Positions 7,792 to 18,093 of a DNA stretch of 64,000 nt are shown here, one piece after another. Positions within the stretch are counted from its first letter, which is position 1. Every line of letters starts with the position of its first letter. Under the pieces are notes generated by a model. That model did no database searches and was not told where the DNA came from. It saw only the letters and a program-made list of their open reading frames with translations. Source of the DNA: Saprospiraceae bacterium (lineage in GTDB: Bacteria > Bacteroidota > Bacteroidia > Chitinophagales > Saprospiraceae); NCBI GenBank assembly GCA_016715965.1, contig JADJXG010000001.1, positions 2,795,501 through 2,859,500 of the forward strand, given 5' to 3'. A program made the position numbers and the translations under genes.

Positions 7792-9960
7792 ATGCTTCTA
7801 CAAAAATTCTATGTCTCTCTGATTTGCATCTTGCTGTTATTTAAAATTACCCATGCACAGAAATGGGGTTATGTGACCATGATTGCGCCTTCCGGATCTA
7901 CGGCAATCACCTTACTGGATACGAACAGCAGGGTGGTAAAGACAATCACCGGCCTTAGTGGAGTCACCGGATATTCTTCACACATGGTTCCGGGCGGCTC
8001 TATCTGGCGTACTGTGGGAACAAATAACTCCACTTTTCGGGGAGGTGGAATTCACGGACGAATCCAGAAAATAGATTACAATGGCAAGTTATTGTTTGAT
8101 TACACCATATCCAATGGCCAACAGTGTGCTCATCACGATATTTGCCCTATGCCCAATGGCAATGTACTTGTCATTGTCTATGAATTAAAAACCGCGACAG
8201 AAACCATGGCCAAAGGAGGGCCAAATTCAATCCGATACAACGAAAAGTTGCTTGAACTGAAACCAACGGGTCTGAATACTGCAGAAATTGTTTGGGAATG
8301 GAATCTTTGGGATCATTTATGTCAGACCACCAACCCTTCCCTGAGCAATTATGTGAGTTCAGCGCTCAGTAACCCTCATCTCCTCAATATTAATTATTTA
8401 AACACAAGGACGGATTGGGTCCACATGAATGGAGTAGATTACAATGAGGAGCTGGATCAGATTGTTTTGTCCTCTCATTTTTTAAATGAAATGTGGGTGA
8501 TTGATCATTCTCTGAGCAAAGAAGAAACGCGCAATAATTCAGGAGGCAAGTATGGTGTAGGAGGAGGATTTATCTACCGCTGGGGAAATCCGGCGGCCTA
8601 TGGTGCATCTGGAAATACAATTTTTAAAGTGATGCACGATGCCCATTGGGTCCCTAAGGGCAGACCCAGGGCAGGTATGCTGGCCGGTGTCAATAATCAG
8701 GGAGTGAGCAACAACCAGACAGCCATAGATTATTTTCAACCCAGCTGGGATGGTGAGAAGTATACTAAAAACGGTAACAACGCTTATCCTCCATCTACAT
8801 ATTCTTTCAGACATGCTGCTTTGGGTTATACCAGCAACATGGGCAGTGCCCAGGAGCTTCCAAATGGTAATATTTTGGTTTGCCTCGCCATTGCCGCACG
8901 GGTCTATGAAGTTGATTCTACCGGCAAACAACTCTGGAATTACCAGGGGATGATGCCCATTCCACAGGCTTTCCGGTATTCAAAATGCTTTATTGAGAAC
9001 CCGACAGTGCAAATTACAGCATCTTCTCAACTCATAGAGCCCGGAGAATCTGTTCAATTAAGCAGTACGGTTGGTTCTACAGGCAGTACTGGCATCATTT
9101 ATTCCTGGAGTCCTGCGGAAGGTTTAAGCGATCCGAATATAGCCAACCCTATCGCTACTCCGCAAAAGACCACCAAATATCAATTGACCATCAGCTCAGC
9201 AGAAGGTTGCACCGCAAGTAGTGAAGTGACCATTCGGGTGAATGTCATGGGAGCGATCGATTTGGAACTCAGTGCAGAAGATGATCAGATTTGTCTGGGT
9301 CAAATTACCCAATTGTTTGCAGAGGCAAACGGAGGCTCGGGTAATTACACCTACGAATGGTCATCAAATCCCGCAGGATTTAACTCCAATCAAGCGGATC
9401 CGTATATAAATCCTGAAGAAAATACCTGGTTTTATGTTTCAGTAAATGACGGAACCGAAACAGCGACCGACAGCATATGGATTGAAGTATTGCCCTTGCC
9501 CGATCAACCGAGCATTCGCAAGGAAGACAGTTTGTTGATTTCTTCAGCCTCGATGGGCAACCGCTGGTTTTTTTATGGCAATATTATAGAAGGTGCCATG
9601 GATTCCAGCTATCACCCAACGGAACATGGATCATATCAGGTGCAGGTAGTGGACAGCAATGGTTGTGCATCTTTCTTATCCGAACCTTATGAATATTTTC
9701 CCAATGGGAACAGAAATATTACAGCAGGATTCGATTGGTCCATTGTACCCAATCCGGTAATGGAAAGTTTCAGGATCGTTTCCTCTCAATTGCTCTTGGA
9801 TAAACAAATAAACATCATCGATTTAACGGGAAGAGTCTATTTCAAAGGCAATGCATCTGGCATTGTGCATACCTTAGATTGGCCGTCCGGCACTTATCTC
9901 GTAGGACTTGTGTCTGCTCAAAAAGCGGTGGAATACAGGAGAATCATCATCAACCATTAA
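7792..9960 (+). CDS. Secreted arylsulfotransferase-like propeller protein with T9SS sorting domain
   Basis: Signal peptide at residues 1-22 (ICILLLFKITHAQ). Residues 25-400 resemble the arylsulfotransferase (ASST-like) propeller family: repeated blades such as GRIQKIDYNGKLLFDY followed by HHDICPMPNGNVLVI, and near the end SAQELPNGNILVCLA. Family members transfer sulfate between phenols or are uncharacterised propellers, so activity is uncertain. Residues 400-600 hold two Ig/PKD-like modules (ITASSQLIEPGESVQL; ICLGQITQLFAEANGGSG). The last 80 residues are a type A T9SS sorting domain starting WSIVPNPV. Followed after 18 bp by the CotH-type gene, so the two are probably co-transcribed surface proteins. 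Confidence 0.8.
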   Translation: MLLQKFYVSLICILLLFKITHAQKWGYVTMIAPSGSTAITLLDTNSRVVKTITGLSGVTGYSSHMVPGGSIWRTVGTNNSTFRGGGIHGRIQKIDYNGKLLFDYTISNGQQCAHHDICPMPNGNVLVIVYELKTATETMAKGGPNSIRYNEKLLELKPTGLNTAEIVWEWNLWDHLCQTTNPSLSNYVSSALSNPHLLNINYLNTRTDWVHMNGVDYNEELDQIVLSSHFLNEMWVIDHSLSKEETRNNSGGKYGVGGGFIYRWGNPAAYGASGNTIFKVMHDAHWVPKGRPRAGMLAGVNNQGVSNNQTAIDYFQPSWDGEKYTKNGNNAYPPSTYSFRHAALGYTSNMGSAQELPNGNILVCLAIAARVYEVDSTGKQLWNYQGMMPIPQAFRYSKCFIENPTVQITASSQLIEPGESVQLSSTVGSTGSTGIIYSWSPAEGLSDPNIANPIATPQKTTKYQLTISSAEGCTASSEVTIRVNVMGAIDLELSAEDDQICLGQITQLFAEANGGSGNYTYEWSSNPAGFNSNQADPYINPEENTWFYVSVNDGTETATDSIWIEVLPLPDQPSIRKEDSLLISSASMGNRWFFYGNIIEGAMDSSYHPTEHGSYQVQVVDSNGCASFLSEPYEYFPNGNRNITAGFDWSIVPNPVMESFRIVSSQLLLDKQINIIDLTGRVYFKGNASGIVHTLDWPSGTYLVGLVSAQKAVEYRRIIINH

Positions 9961-9978
9961 TGTTTTGAAAGTTGTAAT

Positions 9979-12240
9979 ATGAATTATGCAAGCCTTTTTT
10001 TTGGTTTCATTCTATTGGTTTTTTTGCCGACCGCAAAGGCTCAGGAATTTTATGATCTGGATGAAATTCAGACCATCCGCATCTATTTTTCATCAAGCAA
10101 TTGGAAACAGCAAATGGATACGGCCAAAGCGGGAGAGGAAGGCTATACTTTGGCAGATTCAGTTATACTTAATCAGAAGAGGTTTTTAAATTGTGGTGTA
10201 AAATTTAAGGGGAACAGCACTTACTCCGTGAACAGGAATAAGAATCCTTTGCACATTAAATTGGATTTTGTAAATTCTGCGGATTATCAGGGCTACGATG
10301 ACATTAAGCTGAGCAATGGATGGAGTGATAATTCGATGATCAGGGAGCCCCTTGCCTATTTCATTCTAAGACAATATATGAATGCTCCAAAAAGCAATTT
10401 TGCGAAAGTATATATCAACAATGCCTACTATGGCCTGATGCAGAACACTGAAGACATCGATAAAAGGTTTGTCATTAAAAATTACCTGAGCTCCTATAAT
10501 ACTTTTGTAAAATGCAATCCTGAATCAATCGGTGGAAGTATTGGCAATGGTTCAAACCTGGAGTTTTTGGGATTCAATAAAGCAAGCTATACCAGTAAGT
10601 ATGATGTGGAGTCTGATACAGGTTGGTCAGCATTCATGGATTTATTGCATTCGATCAATCAGGATTTTGAGCGTTTTGAGCAGATTGTGGATATCGATAA
10701 GGTGATTTGGATGTTGGCATTCAACAATGTTCTGGTCAATCTGGACAGTTACTCCGGTTCTTTCAGACAAAATTATTTTCTTTACCAAAATCATCATGGC
10801 ATCTGGATACCTACGATATGGGATCTCAACATGTGCTTTGGAGGATTTGCCACACCGGGTGGAATCACCTCGGTTTTAACCCCTGCTACCATGCAAACCA
10901 TGCCGTTTAATTTACACCGCAATGAATCCGGCTGGCCATTAATTTTTAAATTGCTCAATGAGCCATATTATTACAAAATGTACCTTGCTCATATGAGAAC
11001 CATTTTGAATGAGAATTTTGTACAGGGACAGTTCAAAGATCTGGCCAATCAACTGCACCAAATGATTGATCAGGAAGTTAAAAATGATCCAAATTCTTTG
11101 GTCGCTCACGATCAGTTCTCACGTGCACTGACCGAAAATACTCCGGGCTACAATGGTGCTCCTGCCTCACCCGGCTTATTTCCTTTAATGGATGGCAGAG
11201 CCAATTATTTGCGCAATGTTTTGTCGTCAACCCCTCCGGCAATTGAGACGCCCCTTGTAAATTCTGCGCGCAGTTTTATGAGCACTGTTACAATTTCTGC
11301 TCGTGTCACCAATGCAACCAAAGTATTTCTTTTTTACAGAAACAAATTATCTGATTCATTTATCAAACTTGAAATGAAAGATGATGGAATGCACGGTGAT
11401 GGAATGGCAAATGACCAGATTTATGCAGAAAGTTTTCTTTTAAATTCCGCGACGGCACAATATTATGTATATGCAGAAAATACCAATACCGGCCAATTCA
11501 TGCCGGAAAGAGCTGCCCACGAATTTTATTCGATTGATGCCATAACACGCAGTGCAACTGCTGAAGATTTGGCCATCAATGAATACCAAAGTTCTAACAA
11601 TGACATCATTTACAATGAAAAAGCAAATTTTGCGGATTGGATCGAAATTTACAATAAGTCAAGTGATATTCTATCCCTGGAGGAAATTTCTTTGTCAGAC
11701 GATCCTTCTAAAAATAAGAAGTGGAACTTTGGGGCAGGACAATATATTCTTCCCAATGAATACAAGCTGGTCTGGGCAGACGATGAAAATGCGAATTATC
11801 TGGATCCCCATACCAACTTTAAGCTTGGAAACAATGATGCATTTCTTTCTATGAGTCATTCCGGTAAAATTATTTACGCCAATACCTACGGATCTATTCC
11901 TTCGAACAAGTCTTTGGGTCGATGTCCAGATGGGACAGGCCGATTTTTTATCTTGGACAGAGCCACTCCAAGAGAAAAGAATGCTTGTGCGACAGATAAT
12001 GAAAATCTTCAGGATATCCTCTCCGTCAAGATTTTTCCCAATCCAGCCACTTCTTTTTTATCCATAGAAAGCGAAGATCCTTTTCTGCAGACTGAGATCA
12101 TTGATTTAGCCGGCAAGACATTGGTGAATAAAACAGATCAGAGAACCATTCCATTACAGGACTTTGATTCGGGGATATTTTTGATCAAAACAACGGACTC
12201 TTCCGGAAGAGCCAGCTGGTTTAAATTTTTAAAACTTTGA
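9979..12240 (+). CDS. CotH-family kinase-like protein with lamin-tail and T9SS sorting domains
   Basis: Signal peptide (FFGFILLVFLPTAKAQ). Residues 25-400 are a CotH domain: VKFKGNSTYS, then DIKLSNGWSDNSMIREPLA, KVYINNAYYGLMQNTEDID, and the downstream acidic motifs NLDSYSG and PTIWDLNMCFG that match the metal-binding segment of this atypical protein kinase family. Residues 535-640 are a lamin-tail domain (LAINEYQSSN, then FADWIEIYNKS). The last 80 residues form a T9SS type A sorting domain (VKIFPNPATSF). Secreted CotH proteins of Bacteroidota are functionally unassigned; spore-coat CotH phosphorylates CotB and CotG. A second CotH protein with different domain order lies at 51081-53522. Confidence 0.87.
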   Translation: MNYASLFFGFILLVFLPTAKAQEFYDLDEIQTIRIYFSSSNWKQQMDTAKAGEEGYTLADSVILNQKRFLNCGVKFKGNSTYSVNRNKNPLHIKLDFVNSADYQGYDDIKLSNGWSDNSMIREPLAYFILRQYMNAPKSNFAKVYINNAYYGLMQNTEDIDKRFVIKNYLSSYNTFVKCNPESIGGSIGNGSNLEFLGFNKASYTSKYDVESDTGWSAFMDLLHSINQDFERFEQIVDIDKVIWMLAFNNVLVNLDSYSGSFRQNYFLYQNHHGIWIPTIWDLNMCFGGFATPGGITSVLTPATMQTMPFNLHRNESGWPLIFKLLNEPYYYKMYLAHMRTILNENFVQGQFKDLANQLHQMIDQEVKNDPNSLVAHDQFSRALTENTPGYNGAPASPGLFPLMDGRANYLRNVLSSTPPAIETPLVNSARSFMSTVTISARVTNATKVFLFYRNKLSDSFIKLEMKDDGMHGDGMANDQIYAESFLLNSATAQYYVYAENTNTGQFMPERAAHEFYSIDAITRSATAEDLAINEYQSSNNDIIYNEKANFADWIEIYNKSSDILSLEEISLSDDPSKNKKWNFGAGQYILPNEYKLVWADDENANYLDPHTNFKLGNNDAFLSMSHSGKIIYANTYGSIPSNKSLGRCPDGTGRFFILDRATPREKNACATDNENLQDILSVKIFPNPATSFLSIESEDPFLQTEIIDLAGKTLVNKTDQRTIPLQDFDSGIFLIKTTDSSGRASWFKFLKL

Positions 12241-12244
12241 CCAA

Positions 12245-12706
12245 ATGAAGGCCATAGAGTATCGCTTGAAATTGGAATGGACCGGCAACCTTGGGAAAGG
12301 AACATTCGGCTACACTCAATACGACAGGTCCTACCGGGTGAGTATGGATGGCAAACCCGATTTAGATCTCTCTGCGGATGTGCACTTCAGAGGAGAACCA
12401 AACAAATACAATCCGGAAGAGATGTTGCTGATGGCAGTATCATCCTGCCACATGCTGTGGTATTTGCATCTATGTGCCGATGCAGGAGTCATTGTGATGA
12501 ATTACATCGACAGACCGGAGGCCACCTTGACTTTTGATCAGAATGGTGTCGGAAGAATGGAGGGATTTGTCTTAAAACCGGAGGTGTCTATTTCACCGGA
12601 CAGCAATGCCAGTCGCGCCATAGAGTTGCACAAGGAAGCCAACAAAAGGTGTTTTATCGCCAACAGTCTAAATGTGCCGATCCACCACAAACCTGTTGTA
12701 CTGTAG
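12245..12706 (+). CDS. OsmC/Ohr-family peroxiredoxin-like protein
   Basis: 153 residues, normal for the family, which reduces organic hydroperoxides through two cysteines. Both are present: the first in SSCHMLWYL (about residue 62) and the second in KRCFIANS (about 137). Begins 4 bp after the CotH stop, suggesting co-transcription, although cytoplasmic peroxide defence and a secreted protein need not be linked functionally. It could belong to the broader OsmC group (YhfA-like) rather than to true Ohr. Confidence 0.88.
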   Translation: MKAIEYRLKLEWTGNLGKGTFGYTQYDRSYRVSMDGKPDLDLSADVHFRGEPNKYNPEEMLLMAVSSCHMLWYLHLCADAGVIVMNYIDRPEATLTFDQNGVGRMEGFVLKPEVSISPDSNASRAIELHKEANKRCFIANSLNVPIHHKPVVL

Positions 12707-12767
12707 TATTTATTTATTCCTGGGTCCAGTTGGATCGAAGGCCTTGTACCTTTTCAAAAGAGTCTAT

Positions 12768-12797
12768 TTTGTGAATTGTAGAAATATATTATATTTG
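12768..12797 (+). promoter_or_regulatory. Promoter of the haloperoxidase gene
   Basis: TTTG at 12768-12771, 18 bases, then TATATTTG at 12790-12797, an exact Bacteroidota promoter match, ending 32 nt before the ATG. Confidence 0.6.
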
Positions 12798-12829
12798 TAA
12801 GCTTATTGTAAAATTCAAAAATTCATTCT

Positions 12830-14182
12830 ATGAAAACCAATTGGAATCAATTTTGGCTTATAGTTCTTTTTGTTTCGATGTTTTCTTGTGATCAAGAAAC
12901 CGGAGATTCCATTCAAGTGGACGATTCTGTTGCTACTTATGGAGCAGAGGCAGTTTTTGAATGGTATCGCCTGGAATGCAGAATTATCAAAGAGACACCG
13001 GGGTTTTTCCCGCCGCAGGCAGCCAGGGCTTTGGGATATACCGGAGTTGCACTTTATGAAAGTCTGGCACCTGGTTATGAGAAGCCCATAAGTTTGGCCG
13101 GGCAAATCAATGGTCTGGACACGGATATGTTGCCAAAATTGGAGTCTGGTTTAAAATACCATTGGGGGCTAGTTGCAAATGCCTGCTTGTCTCAAATAAA
13201 CCAATTGATGTTTGAAAAGAGAATCACGGAGGAAAATAAGACCAGGATAAATGAATTGGAGGACAAATGGGAGGATCACTATTCTGAAGGCCAAAATGCT
13301 GCGGTGATCAATCGGTCCGTAAGTTTTGGGAGGTCGATGGCTTTGGCCATATTTGAGTATTCTAAAACAGATGGCGGCCACGAACAATATATAGACCCTT
13401 TCCAACTTCCTTATACATGGCCGGTTGTACAAGGGGCTTGGATTCCAACAGGTCCGGCGATGAATCCGTTGGCCCCAAAATGGCCCTCAAACAGACCTTT
13501 TCTCACGGACAATATTCGCGAGGCGCAACCTTTGCCGCATGTCGCTTATTCAACCGATTCTGGTTCTGAATTTTTTAAAGAAGCACAGGAAGTTTACAAT
13601 GTTGTTACCAAAGCCAATTCGGAGCAAAAAGAAATAGCGCGTTTTTGGGCAGATGATCCGTTCAATACCTGTACCCCTGCGGGGCATACTTTTAATATTC
13701 TTACCCAGTTGTTGGAGGAAAACAGATCCGATCTTGGAATGGCTGCGATTGCGTATGGACGATTGGGTATTGCAGAGAATGATGCGTTTATTGCATGTTG
13801 GAAAACGAAATATGATTATTTTCTGATTCGCCCTTTCAGTTATATAAGACAGAATATTGATCCCAATTTTCAGACGATCATTGGCACACCTCCTTTTCCT
13901 GCCTTCACTTCCGGACATGCTACAGAGGCAGCTGCAGGTGCCGCCATTTTTGCAGACTTATTTACGAATGGGGATGGAAACTATGCTTTTACCGATCGCA
14001 CCCAAATCCAGTTTGGTTTTTCGATTCGAAATTACAACAATTTCTTTCAAATGGCTGCAGAATGTGCGGATTCAAGATTATTTGCAGGTATCCATTACAA
14101 CATGGACAACCTCAATGGATTGAAAATGGGACGTTGTGTTGGGGATAATGTCAATAAAAAAATCCGTTGGCCCAATAATTAA
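12830..14182 (+). CDS. Vanadium-dependent haloperoxidase family lipoprotein
   Basis: Probable lipoprotein (FVSMFSC lipobox, Cys20). The C-terminal half is a PAP2/vanadium haloperoxidase fold with the whole vanadate pocket visible: K327 and R334 in KYDYFLIRP, S361-G-H363 in TSGHATEA, and R416 and H422 in SRLFAGIHY. The spacings K-x6-R and R-x5-H equal those of the Curvularia chloroperoxidase set (K353/R360, R490/H496). Members oxidise halides with H2O2 or act as acid phosphatases; the sequence alone does not decide. It has its own promoter and ends 28 bp before a small lipoprotein gene, a possible partner. Confidence 0.88.
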   Translation: MKTNWNQFWLIVLFVSMFSCDQETGDSIQVDDSVATYGAEAVFEWYRLECRIIKETPGFFPPQAARALGYTGVALYESLAPGYEKPISLAGQINGLDTDMLPKLESGLKYHWGLVANACLSQINQLMFEKRITEENKTRINELEDKWEDHYSEGQNAAVINRSVSFGRSMALAIFEYSKTDGGHEQYIDPFQLPYTWPVVQGAWIPTGPAMNPLAPKWPSNRPFLTDNIREAQPLPHVAYSTDSGSEFFKEAQEVYNVVTKANSEQKEIARFWADDPFNTCTPAGHTFNILTQLLEENRSDLGMAAIAYGRLGIAENDAFIACWKTKYDYFLIRPFSYIRQNIDPNFQTIIGTPPFPAFTSGHATEAAAGAAIFADLFTNGDGNYAFTDRTQIQFGFSIRNYNNFFQMAAECADSRLFAGIHYNMDNLNGLKMGRCVGDNVNKKIRWPNN

Positions 14183-14210
14183 TTGGGCAAGAGTGAATGG
14201 AAACAATAGA

Positions 14211-14618
14211 ATGAGGTTCATCTATTTTCTGGTATTTTGTTCATTTCCTTTCTTTTGGTTAAATTGCTTTTTAAAAGATAATACTGCAAAGAATAAAGCC
14301 GAGCTTCAAAAGCTTGCCTCCCTTTTTTGTAAAGCTGAAAACCTGAAAGAAAAAAGATTCAAGCTTGCGGCAGAATTCAATACATTCGGAGATTCTCAAA
14401 ACTCTCTTCAAGATAATTATTTCAGCGGAGAGAGAAAAGACTCTTTGATGGAAATAATGAATGACTTGGTACAAGAGACTAAAGTGATTGCGGATTCTAT
14501 TCTTTATGTCCAAGATAAGATCTATAAGGATCTTGATATTACTGAGCGGAAAAAAATGGATTCTTTGTTTTTGCATGAAGTGAGCATTTTATGTCCCAAT
14601 CTTCATGCGGAGCAATAA
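14211..14618 (+). CDS. Small predicted lipoprotein, unknown function
   Basis: The 135-residue reading starts at the ATG (MRFIYFLVFC) that gives a clean lipoprotein signal ending FFWLNC; an upstream in-frame ATG at 14136 would overlap the haloperoxidase gene and bury that signal. The mature part is short, charged and largely helical, with two stretches that could pair as a coiled coil (ELQKLASLFCKAENLKEKRF; DSLMEIMNDLVQETKVIADS). No family is recognised. Its position just after the haloperoxidase gene suggests shared transcription. The stretch after it, 14619-15034, shows no gene or clear signal. Confidence 0.55.
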   Translation: MRFIYFLVFCSFPFFWLNCFLKDNTAKNKAELQKLASLFCKAENLKEKRFKLAAEFNTFGDSQNSLQDNYFSGERKDSLMEIMNDLVQETKVIADSILYVQDKIYKDLDITERKKMDSLFLHEVSILCPNLHAEQ

Positions 14619-15034
14619 TGTATCCAATTGGGAAATTGCTTCTTGATATTGGAATAAATGTTTGGATGTCTGTATTTTCAGGTATGCATATTCAATGTTT
14701 ATAATCTTAAATTGTCAAAAGGATCCATCCCTGGACAATCGCAACAAGCAAGCAAATCTGTTTGAAAATCCAAGCCTTTAAGATTTTATCTTTTGACTCA
14801 GTTCTTGATTCTAAATTCCAGAATATCTTTTTAGATGCTGGCCTTAGAAAAGAAATATTAAGTACTCTAAAAATCAAGGCCACTGATCCGCATTTCTGAT
14901 CAACAAGTGTGGTTATCGACCATCGTTTACTTTTTAACCATCCCTTTGATAAAGTCGGTTCAATTGTTTTGTGAGATTCTTGAGAATGTTATATTCCTGC
15001 TTAGAATCGTGGAAAAATTGAAAAAGACCTAGGA

Positions 15035-16297
15035 TTAGGATGCTTCATTTTTTGATGCAATATTTTGATCCAATTCTTTGCCAAATATAAAATCATAAAA
15101 TGGAATGGTATATCCCTTTTTAAGTAGAAAAAACAATGCGACACAAAACAAAGTGCTGAAAAGGATGATTGCGAAACAAATGCTTTGAATGACAATACCA
15201 TCCTCATGTCCTTCCTGGAGCGGAAGGGTGGCAATGACAGCTGCTCCAAGTCCCTTTGGAATCATGATGGACAGGGTTGCTTTGTCCAATAGCGGGGTGG
15301 ATTTAGAGATGACAAGCTTGACGGCAAATATTCGTACTACGAAAAGGGCCAGGGTGATAACTGCCCCCCATAAAAGCCAGTCGAGTCGATTGATTTGAAT
15401 GCTGACGCCGATAAATACAAAAAAGAAAGTACGCAACAGAAAGACCATTTCACTAAAAAACTCTTTTTCTACCTGAGGCAATACAATACTTTGATTGGGA
15501 ATGATTTTTTCCAATAGTTTGGGTTCGAAGTATTGCAGGTTGCCAATGGCAATTCCAAACGAGAGTGCCGTCAGTGGGCCACTAAAATGCAGATATTCTG
15601 CAAGGCCGTAAAGAATAAACAGAAAGGCAGGGGTTGAAAATTTGGTTGTTTTCAGGGTGGGAAATTGATTGATGATAAATGACCAGGCAAACGCTCCGCC
15701 GATACCAATAAACAGTGCAATAATCAGGGAAGCAATAAACTGAGAAGCCACCAGATTGGGATCCACCTGCCCGGTGATCATTAAACCCAGAATGCTCAGT
15801 GGAACGGCCAGCGTATAAACATCGGTTTCAGCGGATTCAATGATCAGGGTGGTCGAAGTTTTTGGCCGAACGGCAATTTTGCGAACCAATCCCACCACCA
15901 CAGCAGAGGAAGTTCCACCCAGGGTCGAACCGATAAAGAGACAAGTTAATACAGGCAGGTCAAAAATAATTTTACATAAGACGAAAATGCTGAGCCATGT
16001 CGTAAAAAATCCAACGGTCGTTATTCCGGCGGATTCTTTAAAGGATGATCGGACTTCAGAAAATTTTAAATCAGTGCCACTTTCAAAAAGTATAAATATC
16101 AATACCAAATTGCTAAACAGAGAACCAAATTTGCCAAAGGACAAAGGATCCACCAAATGAAAAACAGGACCAATTAAAATCCCTATGAGAATTAGACCCA
16201 ATACATCCGGAATGCTTTTGCGCTCAAAAACTCCATTCAGATAGTGACCCCAGAAAATGAAGAGCCCAATAATAATTATGATCAGTGAAGTTTCCAT
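15035..16297 (-). CDS. Cation:proton antiporter (CPA superfamily)
   Basis: A 420-residue integral membrane protein with 11-13 predicted helices, resembling NhaP/Kef-type transporters that exchange Na+ or K+ for H+. Family-typical segments include PDVLGLILIGILIGP at the N-terminus, LFIGSTLGGTSSAVVVGLV and, in the core, ESAETDVYTLAVPLS, which corresponds to the conserved E(S)-x-x-D ion-binding helix. It lacks the C-terminal TrkA-N/TrkA-C domains found in Kef and in some NhaP2 proteins, ending about 30 residues past the last helix. Single gene on the minus strand. Confidence 0.85.
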   Translation of the reverse strand: METSLIIIIIGLFIFWGHYLNGVFERKSIPDVLGLILIGILIGPVFHLVDPLSFGKFGSLFSNLVLIFILFESGTDLKFSEVRSSFKESAGITTVGFFTTWLSIFVLCKIIFDLPVLTCLFIGSTLGGTSSAVVVGLVRKIAVRPKTSTTLIIESAETDVYTLAVPLSILGLMITGQVDPNLVASQFIASLIIALFIGIGGAFAWSFIINQFPTLKTTKFSTPAFLFILYGLAEYLHFSGPLTALSFGIAIGNLQYFEPKLLEKIIPNQSIVLPQVEKEFFSEMVFLLRTFFFVFIGVSIQINRLDWLLWGAVITLALFVVRIFAVKLVISKSTPLLDKATLSIMIPKGLGAAVIATLPLQEGHEDGIVIQSICFAIILFSTLFCVALFFLLKKGYTIPFYDFIFGKELDQNIASKNEAS

Positions 16298-16793
16298 CGT
16301 GAGGTCTTGGGTTTTAGTGGATTTGAATTTGATTTAATTTTATTATGAACTGGTTGTTTTGGCTTTTATTTTATTCATTTGACTTTCAAACTTAAAAAAT
16401 TGCAACTTTTACACCAACTTTGATAGGATTCATGCTGTGGAAATTTGTTTATATAAACGTAATATTCAGTGAATAATATACATTTACTATTTCTCATGTA
16501 TCATTTTAACAGATTTGATAAATGATTCAATTTTGAATGATATGGCTTGCAAACATTTCTGCTTTGGCCTTGTACAATTTCAATACAAGCATTTGCAATG
16601 GACAAAAATACACCAAAAGAATATAGATCAATTGACAAATTGAGATTTCGATTTTTTGAAAGCTACTATTCAATACAACATTTTGAGATTTTTGACTTAA
16701 AGGATTGAGTATCGGTGTTTTCGATTTAATTTGGGTTTTGGGATGCTGTCCAATATTGAGTTCGTAAATATTTTATAAACTTCCATGCAATAT

Positions 16794-17143
16794 TACAGCT
16801 GTCCAAAATAATTTTTACAAATCAACATTCCCACTTTTTGTCGCGCACGACTGAACGATCCAAGCTAAAAGCTTGGTAGAGTGCGACAGCGCTCTAAGTG
16901 AAGGAGCCGCGAAAGCGGATAATTAAAGCAGAGAACTATCTTTGTTTTATCCCTTGCGCCTTGTGTCCAATTTGTTAGCAGGCCAAAAGAAAGTAACATT
17001 CATGAAGTTTGATAAACAAAGGAAATTTTTTAAATTGCAATAACTGTTATGGGGGTTCAATTTGATAATAACGGTTTAAAATTAGTATTCACTTGTAAAT
17101 CACTGGTCACATATCAAATTTAAACTTATTTTGGACAGGTGTG
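16794..17143. mobile_element. MITE-like element, copy 1 (350 bp)
   Basis: Ends are inverted: TACAGCTGTCCAAAATAA at the left and the complement of CACACCTGTCCAAAATAA at the right. It is flanked by a perfect 9-bp duplication ATGCAATAT (16785-16793 and 17144-17152). The first 50 bases (46 identical at 16801-16846) and last 160 bases resemble the copy at 56312-57067. No transposase, so non-autonomous. The interior holds short inverted segments (AAGCTAAAAGCTT). Confidence 0.85.
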
Positions 17144-18093
17144 ATGCAATATATTATCAAAAGGGAGCTGAAGTGACTGCATTTGTTGTGTCACCCATGG
17201 GTAGAGAACAGCAAAGGCGGTGACATGAATTTCTTTTACCCAAAGCAATGTTTGCGAGGAAAGTTAAAATGGATTTGATAGTAATATTAAAGAATATTTA
17301 TGTTCACTTAAATAGGAGTAAATTCACATGAGTCCAATTTTATATTGCATCAGAAGAGTGATTACTGCAAAGAATACTAAAAATGATCAGGGATTGCTTG
17401 ATGCAGAAGCGTATGCCAATTTTTTTCATCTTTTGTTTTCTTTCAGATTTTTATAGCGAAATTGATATTAGGATCTTGCATCAAAATTTCTTTTCAATTG
17501 CATTTTGATCAAATGCTGGAAGATCATTCAAAAATAAATGGGTAAAACCAATAAAATTAGAATTCTTTTATACTTCCCTAATCACAAAATTCAGAACTAT
17601 CGTTTATTTTCTTTAAATCTTATCATTGTAAATAATTATCCTTTTCCTGTCAAGAGCAAAAAGAAATATATTGTAATACATGAAAACCATAAAGATAGTC
17701 GGCAGATCTATTTCACTGAGCAGTGTTTCGGGATGGCTTGTACTAATTTTATTGATCTCTCTCCCATTTCATAGAGGTCATTTGGATTGAGTAGATGATA
17801 TTGGATTTAGCAATTATCCTGTTAGGGTAAGGTATAAGGCTTGAAGAAAAGATATCCGTTTAAAGCACTGAGTTTCATAGATTCTTTATTTGCCCAGGAG
17901 CGATCAGGAGGGATGGGGAAATTATAAATTCCTTTAGTAATTTGAGCAATTTAAGCCAGGTTTTGCAAGTAATCTTTATAAGCAATTGAACTTACTTAGA
18001 AGAAATTTCTACCTGCCGGGTATTTATTGTTGTCTTTGAGTATGGTCTATTTTGTAAATTTAAAATTTGAATTTAAAGTAAATTCGAATTTGA

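Noticed and set aside
17538..17774. ORF of 78 codons in the gene-poor region
   Set aside because: AT-driven composition, no signal peptide or domain, no promoter.
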